Assembly: GCA_964454445.1 (NCBI GenBank)
Contig: CAYVTD010000046.1
Span: 1 to 22,493, forward strand
Length of the DNA stretch: 22,493 nucleotides
Direction of reading: 5' to 3'
Origin: CAYVTD01 sp964454445
GTDB taxonomy: Bacteria > Bacteroidota > Ignavibacteria > Kapaibacteriales > UBA2268
The translations under genes and the position numbers were made by a program. Numbering within the stretch: the stretch's first letter is position 1; every line of letters starts with the position of its first letter. Below, one piece after another: positions 16,418-22,493 of the stretch. The notes beneath the pieces were generated by a model, which was not told where the DNA came from, searched no databases, and was given only the letters and a program-made list of their open reading frames with translations.

Positions 16418-16449
16418 TTTGTATTATTAAAATAAATAAAGTATTTTTG
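16418..16449 (+). promoter_or_regulatory. Bacteroidota-type promoter of the cyd operon
   Basis: TTTG (16418-16421), a 20-nt spacer, then TATTTTTG (16442-16449). This matches TTTG-N20-TANNTTTG exactly. It starts just after the T-run of the rpsA terminator. The predicted start is near 16455, leaving a leader of about 40 nt. No FNR/CRP-type palindrome was recognised. Confidence 0.65.
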
Positions 16450-16483
16450 CCTGACAGAAACTCAATAATAATGTTCACAATGT

Positions 16484-16488
16484 AGGAG
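16484..16488 (+). promoter_or_regulatory. Shine-Dalgarno of cydA
   Basis: AGGAG, 7 nt before the ATG at 16496. Confidence 0.75.
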
Positions 16489-16495
16489 AACGACT

Positions 16496-17869
16496 ATGCT
16501 TGAGACAGAAATACTTGCGAGAATCCAATTCGCTACAACCATCAGCTTTCATTATATCTATCCCCCAATGACCATCGGACTTGGGATAATTATGGTTATT
16601 ATGGAAGGATTCTATTATTTTACCAAAAAGAAACAATACGAGATAATGACAAGATTTTGGTCGAAAGTCTTTGCCCTTATTTTTGCTCTTGGTGTTGCTA
16701 CCGGCATAGTTATGGAGTTTCAATTTGGGACAAACTGGTCTGCTTATTCGCGTTTTGTAGGTGATATTTTTGGCAGCGCTCTTGCGGCAGAAGGTATCTT
16801 TGCCTTTTTTCTTGAATCTGGCTTCCTGGCAATACTCGTTTTTGGTTGGAACAGAGTCAAGCCGGGATTTCATTTTTTTGCGACGATAATGGTCGCTTTA
16901 GGCGCTCATCTAAGTGCTTTATGGATAATCGTAGCCAATTCGTGGCAGCAAACGCCTGCTGGTTATCATATTGTCTCCAATGGAATAACACAAAGAGCCG
17001 AATTAGTCGATTTCTGGCAAGTTGTATTTAATCCATCGACTATCGAGCGTGTTTCCCATACTCTCTCAGGTTGCTGGCTTGCTGGTGGCTTCCTTGTTCT
17101 AAGTGTAGCAGCATACTATTTATTAAAAAACAAACACCTTGAGTTTGCGAAATCTTCATTAAAAATAGCTCTTGGTATGGTATTCTTTGCCTCACTATTC
17201 CAGCTTTTCACGGGACACAGCAGTGCCATTCAAGTAGCCAAAACCCAACCAGCGAAACTTGCTGCTTTCGAGGCTCATTATGATTCTTCTGCTGCCGGCT
17301 CGATGTATCTTTGGGGATGGGTTGATGATGAGAATCAAAAAGTCATTGGAGGTCCGGCGATTCCTGGTATGCTGAGCTTTCTGACTCATTGGGATTGGGA
17401 TGCACCGATAACCGGCCTGAATGCTTTTCCAAAGGAAGATAGACCGCCAGTAAATGCCGTATTTCAAACATATCATATAATGGTAGCAATAGGCATGGCT
17501 ATGATAGCCATTGCAATAGTCGGTGTTTTTTTGCTAATTAGGAAAAAACTATTCAAAGCAAAATGGTATTTGTATATTTTACTATTCTCAGTGCTGCTCC
17601 CTCACATAGCAAACCAATTGGGCTGGGCTTCTGCTGAAATTGGCAGACAACCGTGGATCGTTTACGGATTATTGCGGACGAAAGATGCCGTTTCGGTTAC
17701 AGTAAGCTATGGCGAATTACTCTTTTCCCTAATCCTTTTCGTTCTTATTTATCTATTGCTGCTATTTTTATTCTTGTTCTTGCTAAATAGAAAAATAAAG
17801 CAAGGACCTGATAGTATCGACTCGCAGCAACCAGAAGATTTAAGCCAAGAATCAATTTTAGAAAACTAA
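16496..17869 (+). CDS. cydA: Cytochrome bd oxidase subunit I
   Basis: Subunit I of the high-affinity quinol oxidase that reduces O2 to water in the inner membrane. The 457-residue protein keeps the haem and proton residues in E. coli-like positions: His19 (haem of the b595/d pair), Glu99 and Glu107 (AAEG, FLESGF), His188 (RVSHTLSG, haem b558) and Met329 (YHIMV, the second b558 ligand). GWASAEIGRQPW (376-387) supplies Glu381 and Arg384. It is shorter than E. coli CydA because the periplasmic quinol loop between about 240 and 320 is short, so it is the short-Q-loop type. Multiple hydrophobic helices are evident, the last at 407-430, followed by a hydrophilic tail. It lies 16 nt before cydB. Confidence 0.97.
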   Translation: MLETEILARIQFATTISFHYIYPPMTIGLGIIMVIMEGFYYFTKKKQYEIMTRFWSKVFALIFALGVATGIVMEFQFGTNWSAYSRFVGDIFGSALAAEGIFAFFLESGFLAILVFGWNRVKPGFHFFATIMVALGAHLSALWIIVANSWQQTPAGYHIVSNGITQRAELVDFWQVVFNPSTIERVSHTLSGCWLAGGFLVLSVAAYYLLKNKHLEFAKSSLKIALGMVFFASLFQLFTGHSSAIQVAKTQPAKLAAFEAHYDSSAAGSMYLWGWVDDENQKVIGGPAIPGMLSFLTHWDWDAPITGLNAFPKEDRPPVNAVFQTYHIMVAIGMAMIAIAIVGVFLLIRKKLFKAKWYLYILLFSVLLPHIANQLGWASAEIGRQPWIVYGLLRTKDAVSVTVSYGELLFSLILFVLIYLLLLFLFLFLLNRKIKQGPDSIDSQQPEDLSQESILEN

Positions 17870-17874
17870 TAATC

Positions 17875-17880
17875 AGGAGG
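17875..17880 (+). promoter_or_regulatory. Shine-Dalgarno of cydB
   Basis: AGGAGG, 5 nt before the ATG at 17886 and just past the cydA stop. Confidence 0.8.
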
Positions 17881-17885
17881 AAACA

Positions 17886-18911
17886 ATGATTGGATTAAAT
17901 TTGAATATAGTATGGTTTGCTTTAGTTGGGGTTCTCCTCGCCGGTTATGCTATTTTAGATGGTTTTGACCTTGGTGTTGGCTCACTCCATTTACTAACAA
18001 AAAAAGACCAAGACAGAAGAGTGTTTTTAAATGCAATAGGTCCAGTATGGGACGGCAACGAAGTGTGGCTGGTAACGGGCGGTGGAGCTTTGTTTGCCGC
18101 ATTTCCTCACGTATATGCTACTGTTTTCTCCGGGTTTTATACAGCTTTTATGCTTTTATTGTTTGTGTTGATTTTTAGGGCTGTATCCATAGAATTTCGG
18201 AGCAAAAGAGAGTCTGTTAAATGGCGTTCTGCCTGGGATGTTGCCTTTAGTATCTCGAGTATAATTATTCCATTATTGATGGGTGTGGCTTTGGGCAATA
18301 TTATTGCCGGCATCCCTCTTGACAGCAATCACGAAGCTTTTTTAAATCTGCTCCATCTTCTCAATCCTTATTCATTATTAGTCGGAATTACTACAGTTGC
18401 TCTGTTTATGATGCACGGAGCTATTTTCCTAATGGTAAAAACTGAAGGTGAGTTGCAAGATACAGTAAAACGTTGGGTAAATAACACTTTCATTTTTTTT
18501 GTAATATGTTATCTCGTCGTTACGGTTGTAACATTCATCTTTGTACCTCATATAACTGAAAATTTCCGCAATTACCCAGTATTATTTATCATTGCATTGC
18601 TTAATCTACTATCTATAGCTAATATCAAAAGAGAAATGCATTTCAAGAAGTATTTTCGAGCATTTTTATCTTCAAGTGTAAACATATCGTTATTACTTGT
18701 GATTTTTGCTGTTGGTATGTTTCCAAATCTTGTTCTCTCTATACCAAATCCTGAAAATAGCTTAAATATTTATAATGCCTCATCATCAGAAAGAACATTA
18801 TACACAATGTTTATTATAGCTTTGATTGGTTTTCCGTTAGTGATTGCTTATACTGCAAGTATTTATTGGGTATTTCGTGGTAAGGTAAAGATGGATGCCA
18901 CGAGTTATTAA
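17886..18911 (+). CDS. cydB: Cytochrome bd oxidase subunit II
   Basis: Partner of CydA in the bd oxidase complex. The 341-residue membrane protein has the family signatures YAILDGFDLGVGSLH (21-35), GPVWDGNEVWLV (52-63) and FRAVSIEFRSK (97-107). Hydrophobic helices are spread over the whole length, with the last near 312-330. The length is normal for the short-form subunit II. No cydX/cydZ-like small subunit and no cydCD exporter genes are recognisable in the 75 bp before the next gene or elsewhere in the window. Confidence 0.97.
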   Translation: MIGLNLNIVWFALVGVLLAGYAILDGFDLGVGSLHLLTKKDQDRRVFLNAIGPVWDGNEVWLVTGGGALFAAFPHVYATVFSGFYTAFMLLLFVLIFRAVSIEFRSKRESVKWRSAWDVAFSISSIIIPLLMGVALGNIIAGIPLDSNHEAFLNLLHLLNPYSLLVGITTVALFMMHGAIFLMVKTEGELQDTVKRWVNNTFIFFVICYLVVTVVTFIFVPHITENFRNYPVLFIIALLNLLSIANIKREMHFKKYFRAFLSSSVNISLLLVIFAVGMFPNLVLSIPNPENSLNIYNASSSERTLYTMFIIALIGFPLVIAYTASIYWVFRGKVKMDATSY

Positions 18912-18986
18912 TTGAGTCTTATCTTTATTATGATTATGGCTTGATTTTTGCTTTTTTTTGCCTGTATTTTTAACGCCAAAAAGACA

Positions 18987-19766
18987 ATGAACGCAGAACT
19001 TATTGCATATAAGAATAAAGTAACGGAAGTATTCACAATTGGTATCGATGTTCTTAATGTTTCCAGGTCATTAAAAAACATTAGTTTAGATTTAAAGTTG
19101 TTAGCCATTAACGGCATTATCCAAGCTGCCCGTATTGGAGATGGACAAGGACAGTCTCTAGTTGCACTATCAGGTTTTCTTTCGAGTTTACCGGCACAAA
19201 TATCACCTGAACTTAATGATTTGGAAAATTTAACTGCGAACTTATCCTCTCAGATTACCGCTTGCTTGAATACTGTTCGCCGGTTTATGCTTTACTCACT
19301 TGGCTTGGAACTTTTTCTCAAACAACAGCAATCGAAAGAAAGCGAAAAGTTTGAAAACCGCATAAATATCTATAAAGCTTTAGACTTGGAAAGAATCGAG
19401 TATAATCCAATTCTTGACAGCTTCGATAGCATACTTAAATCAAATATTATATTTCTAGCAAAAAACAATCTTAAATTAATCCAAGAGCTTAACGATTTGC
19501 TATTTGCCACGAAAACAATAATAATTCAATCAAGAAACAAGATAGAGAGAGTTCGTCGCAATGGATTCATTGCTAATTATACCGGATCGAACATTTCTAT
19601 TGAATCATCATATTTACTAAAAAGTCAGCAGAATTTTGGCGATTTGGTAAACAATATTAAAAATATGGTAAATGTCCTTAACGAACGTCTCGACATTATC
19701 CTCGATAAAATCAATGACAGCGAGAATTTTTTAACAAAACTAATAAAATCTGGAATTATTCGATGA
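18987..19766 (+). CDS. Short cytosolic protein with a chemotaxis-receptor-like signalling hairpin
   Basis: A 259-residue, almost wholly helical protein without signal peptide, membrane segment or HAMP. Residues 31-68 resemble the conserved hairpin tip of methyl-accepting chemotaxis proteins: LKLLAINGIIQAARIGDGQG followed by SLVALSGFLSSL, against the family pattern LLALNAAIEAARAGE then F-VVA-EV--L. The usual Glu of IEAAR is Gln46. A second, degenerate hairpin may lie at 195-235 (GSNISIESS then FGDLV). I chose ATG 18987 rather than TTG 18948, since the latter adds only 13 hydrophobic residues and no ribosome site supports it. The stop overlaps the ODP start (ATGA), so the two are coupled. Receptor-like function is inference; it could be an adaptor. 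Confidence 0.7.
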   Translation: MNAELIAYKNKVTEVFTIGIDVLNVSRSLKNISLDLKLLAINGIIQAARIGDGQGQSLVALSGFLSSLPAQISPELNDLENLTANLSSQITACLNTVRRFMLYSLGLELFLKQQQSKESEKFENRINIYKALDLERIEYNPILDSFDSILKSNIIFLAKNNLKLIQELNDLLFATKTIIIQSRNKIERVRRNGFIANYTGSNISIESSYLLKSQQNFGDLVNNIKNMVNVLNERLDIILDKINDSENFLTKLIKSGIIR

Positions 19767-20560
19767 AAAGTGAAATATTATTCCAAAAAGGCGAACATAA
19801 ATGGGTTGTAATCGGACGGGATCCTGATAAGGACAGCAATGTGCTCGACACTAACGAGTATCTCATCATAAACAAAAACCAAGCAATGATACTCGATCCT
19901 GGCGGGACAGCCATTTTCCCACAAGTATTGACAGAAATTAGCCGTTACATTAAGACTGAAGATGTTAGAATAATTGTTGCCAGCCATCAGGATCCTGACA
20001 TTGCCTCATCGCTTGCCATGTGGTTGGATCTTTGCCCGTTTGTTAAAGTTTATTGCTCTTGGTTGTGGGCAGGCTTTATTTCTCATTTTGCTATGGGTAC
20101 GGCATTAAATCTTATTACAATACCCGACGAAGGTATGGAGCTTCAAATTGGCGATACGACAGCTTCGGTTTATCTAGTGCCTGCTCATTATTGTCATTCT
20201 TCCGGCAATTTTAGTTGTTACGATCCCAAAGCAGACATTCTTTTCAGCGGAGATATTGGGGCAGGGCTTCTGCCAAACCAAAATTTCCCATTGTTTGTAA
20301 AGAATTTTGAAGAACATATTGCATATATGAAAGCGTTCCACCAAAGATGGATGTCTTCCGGCACAGCCCTAAAACAATGGGTCCATCGTGTTCGACAGAT
20401 TAATCCATCAATGATCGCACCTCAACATGGCTCTATCTTTTCCGGAGAGAATGTCGGAAAACTCCTCGATTGGCTCGACAATCTTGAAGTTGGGTTATGG
20501 AATTCTGCTCAAGAAAGCGAAGATATTTCTAAATGCAACTGGATGAAGTGGAAACAATAG
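19763..20560 (+). CDS. ODP-type diiron protein (metallo-beta-lactamase fold, no flavodoxin)
   Basis: A 265-residue MBL-fold protein with flavodiiron-like metal ligands: His75, Asp77 and Asp79 in SHQDPDI, His145 in AHYCHSSGN, Asp164 in FSGDIGA and His222 in PQHGS. The 18-residue gap between His145 and Asp164 and the 57-residue gap to His222 match the flavodiiron pattern. It lacks the flavodoxin half (usually about 400 residues in total), so it cannot be a standard O2/NO reductase. The best fit is ODP, a diiron O2/Fe sensor known beside chemotaxis receptors. Here Glu is Asp77 and the usual His after Asp79 is Ile80. It overlaps the receptor-like gene by 4 nt and lies in the same direction as cydAB. 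Glyoxalase-II-like activity is less likely because the classic HxHxDH is absent. Confidence 0.85.
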   Translation: MKSEILFQKGEHKWVVIGRDPDKDSNVLDTNEYLIINKNQAMILDPGGTAIFPQVLTEISRYIKTEDVRIIVASHQDPDIASSLAMWLDLCPFVKVYCSWLWAGFISHFAMGTALNLITIPDEGMELQIGDTTASVYLVPAHYCHSSGNFSCYDPKADILFSGDIGAGLLPNQNFPLFVKNFEEHIAYMKAFHQRWMSSGTALKQWVHRVRQINPSMIAPQHGSIFSGENVGKLLDWLDNLEVGLWNSAQESEDISKCNWMKWKQ

Positions 20561-20568
20561 ATTAGTAT

Positions 20569-22493
20569 TTATTTTATCTCCAAAGTGATAACAGATGGAT
20601 TCGAGCCATAATGAGCAGGCTTGTTGGGCTTATTCCAAGTATCAATATATTCAAAAGTTGCTAATTTACGGCTATTGTTGAAATAAGCGATTGAAAAAGG
20701 TATTTTGCTGTCAGTTTTCAAGACAACATCGTCGGCGTTTTCACTTTTAGTATTCAAAGCACGTTTGATTTCAATAGTCCACTTGCCATTGGAGTATTTG
20801 CCTTTGGCTTCGATGTCTCCCCTGCCAGAATAAGGATTGTTCTGCACTCGTAATTTCCAACCGGGGACGATATCGCCAGCAGCCCAAGCCTTACCGGTAG
20901 CAGGATTTGGCTTTTTGGCATCGAAAGCGTCTGCATCATTGTCCCAAATGAACTTATTTTTATCAAATCCATTGTTATCACTGCCGGGAACGCTTATTGG
21001 CAGCATTTTCCCAGAGCCTTTCACAGGGAAATTAGGATCTGAAAAGGTTCTGCCCGCAACATCGCCTGAGCGAGTACTCCTAACGTCGGCAGGACCATCT
21101 GAGCCTACGGCATAATAATCGTCTGATTTGCCTTGCGGATTTGTTGTACCGGCTTTCCAATACCAGATATCGACGCTTCCCTTAGTTGGATACATCCCTG
21201 ATTCATATTTTGTGGTTTGCTGTGAAGTGTGGCAGGCTACTTGACATCCAACCAAATCGAATGTATTTGGCTTTTCGTCACCTTCTACTACAGACGAAAT
21301 TGGAAACATCAACGCCAGACCATCTTGACCGTTTACGTTGAGAGTCCAATTGGCATCGTCACCGGCATCGCCCCCCTTAAATTCGAATTTATTCGGCACA
21401 TCGTCTTGTGTTGCATCTTCGACTTCGACAAGAAAATAAATATATGTTCCATCGTTTACCGAGCGAACAGTTGCCGGCATTGTCCCGGGAGGTTGAGTCG
21501 GTTGGATTTGAGTTAAGGTAAGGTTAAGAGCTTTTGCCTGGTTCCAAACGGCGTCGCTGGCGTTTCCATCAAGAGTTGGGGCACTTGTTACCTTAGCAGA
21601 AACGAGAGAAAGAGATTCAACAGGCTTACCTCGTCCTTGAATTGTAACAATATACTGAACATCGTTAGATGTAACAATGTTAATTTGTGCTTGATAATCT
21701 TTAGCTTCGGTCGGAAGAAAATTGATTTTCATCTCAGAGGTCTGCCCGGCGCTAAGCGAAGTTACATTTTGACTTATTTGAAAAGCGGCAAGTCCCGATC
21801 CTGATATAGAATTAGTTAGATTTAGCGACTGACCGAATTTGTTTTTGATAGTTAAGCTTAATTCTTTGTTCGTATTTATCTCTATTGTTCCAAAATTTAA
21901 AGAAGCACTGCCAAGCTCAATATCGTCTTGAATAATACCTTTGCCAGAAAGCGGAACATAAGCAAGTTTGTCTTCGTCTAAATATAATTGCGCTGTATAA
22001 ACTTTGCCTAATGTTGGTGTAAATTCGACAAAGACTTCTCCTGTCAGTCCAGTTTCTATCGGGTCTTTGGTGAAAGAAGTTACCTTAAAATTGGCTGCAT
22101 CTGCTCCGGTAATTATAGGTTTTAGAGTTACGCCATAAGTTGTCAGATTTTGAACGGTAACTTTTTTTGTTGATTTTTGCCCGACGAGTATTTCGCCAAA
22201 AGACAACTCAGTTGGGCTGAAGTTAAGGTTAATTTTATTAGAACCTTCGCCTTTTAATTCGATCTGATTGTCTTTATCAATTTTGATAATTGCTGTATAG
22301 CTTTTTTCAGCTTTGGGCGTAAAGCGAACTGCAACAGTTTGGATTTTACCAACAGGAATTGAAAATTCGCTTGCTCCGACAATTTGAAAAACAGCGTCAG
22401 CATCGTTGAGGATTTCAAGCGACAAGTCAAGAGTCTTATCATATATATTTTCAATTGAAACATTCATAGAACGACTAACACCGGGTTTTGTAG
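20569..22493 (-). CDS. HYDIN-like Ig repeats fused to an ethylbenzene-dehydrogenase-like haem domain (partial)
   Basis: The C-terminal part of a larger protein. The reading frame stays open to the window edge past the ATG at 22467, and the extra residues TKPGVSRS continue an Ig strand, so the true start lies outside. Counting from that Met, three HYDIN/ASPM-SPD2-like Ig domains lie at about 1-75, 80-177 and 183-281, with strands such as ELSFGEILVGQKS and LNFGTIEI. Residues 290-632 resemble the EB_dh (PF09459-type) haem domain: LDGNASDAVWNQA, YIYFLVEVED, LMFPIS with Met387, and Cys408-QVA-Cys412-His413, a CX3CH haem-attachment motif. A haem c may be bound, with Met387 as a possible axial ligand. 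No T9SS tail is seen at the C-terminus. Probably periplasmic or surface-exposed. It is convergent with the ODP gene, 8 nt apart. Confidence 0.85.
   Translation of the reverse strand, partial: TKPGVSRSMNVSIENIYDKTLDLSLEILNDADAVFQIVGASEFSIPVGKIQTVAVRFTPKAEKSYTAIIKIDKDNQIELKGEGSNKINLNFSPTELSFGEILVGQKSTKKVTVQNLTTYGVTLKPIITGADAANFKVTSFTKDPIETGLTGEVFVEFTPTLGKVYTAQLYLDEDKLAYVPLSGKGIIQDDIELGSASLNFGTIEINTNKELSLTIKNKFGQSLNLTNSISGSGLAAFQISQNVTSLSAGQTSEMKINFLPTEAKDYQAQINIVTSNDVQYIVTIQGRGKPVESLSLVSAKVTSAPTLDGNASDAVWNQAKALNLTLTQIQPTQPPGTMPATVRSVNDGTYIYFLVEVEDATQDDVPNKFEFKGGDAGDDANWTLNVNGQDGLALMFPISSVVEGDEKPNTFDLVGCQVACHTSQQTTKYESGMYPTKGSVDIWYWKAGTTNPQGKSDDYYAVGSDGPADVRSTRSGDVAGRTFSDPNFPVKGSGKMLPISVPGSDNNGFDKNKFIWDNDADAFDAKKPNPATGKAWAAGDIVPGWKLRVQNNPYSGRGDIEAKGKYSNGKWTIEIKRALNTKSENADDVVLKTDSKIPFSIAYFNNSRKLATFEYIDTWNKPNKPAHYGSNPSVITLEIK

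Noticed and set aside
18948..18986. TTG-initiated extension of the receptor-like gene
   Set aside because: It adds only hydrophobic residues from a T-run, with no ribosome site; ATG 18987 is a better start.
22465..22467. ATG as the true start of the haem/Ig protein
   Set aside because: The frame stays open to the window edge and the upstream residues fit an Ig strand, so the protein is truncated by the window.

Overview
The window is AT-rich bacterial chromosome from the Bacteroidota / FCB group (possibly near the Ignavibacteria or Kapabacteria side; the sequence does not settle a genus). Three kinds of evidence agree. A secreted protein ends in a type IX secretion (Por) sorting tail. Several intergenic regions carry the Bacteroidota promoter TTTG-N19/20-TANNTTTG. 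A large surface or periplasmic protein is built from HYDIN/ASPM-like Ig repeats typical of this group. Shine-Dalgarno sequences are clear only at rplS, rpsA, cydA and cydB, which is also usual for the group.

Layout. 1-2501: minus-strand M48 lipoprotein protease and pyrF (likely one operon), then rplS with its own promoter and a probable terminator. 2657-4009: a plus-strand exported protein of unknown function and a small uncharacterised protein. 4014-7217: a CHAD-domain (polyphosphate-binding) gene divergent from ppk1, sharing a 204-bp intergenic region. 7389-9275: a secreted CAP / fibronectin III protein with a T9SS tail. 9297-11504: an orphan four-PAS cytosolic histidine kinase. 11505-11905: a gene-free stretch with three tandem 35-bp hairpin repeats. 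11906-14040: two overlapping glycosyltransferases (GT2 then GT4). 14164-16414: rpsA with promoter and terminator. 16418-20560: cydA, cydB, a short methyl-accepting-chemotaxis-like protein and an ODP-type diiron metallo-beta-lactamase-fold protein, all on the plus strand. 20569-22493: a convergent, edge-truncated protein with HYDIN-like Ig repeats fused to an ethylbenzene-dehydrogenase-like haem domain with a CX3CH motif.

The most notable assembly is at 16418-20560. A cytochrome bd oxidase operon is followed at once by a receptor-like coiled-coil protein whose stop codon overlaps the start of a flavodoxin-less diiron protein. By family knowledge, ODP proteins bind O2/iron and are linked to chemotaxis receptors. 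The arrangement therefore suggests a soluble oxygen- or iron-sensing module tied to microaerobic respiration. The CHAD/ppk1 pair is a second functional neighbourhood (polyphosphate synthesis and binding). Everything else looks like ordinary housekeeping or envelope genes.
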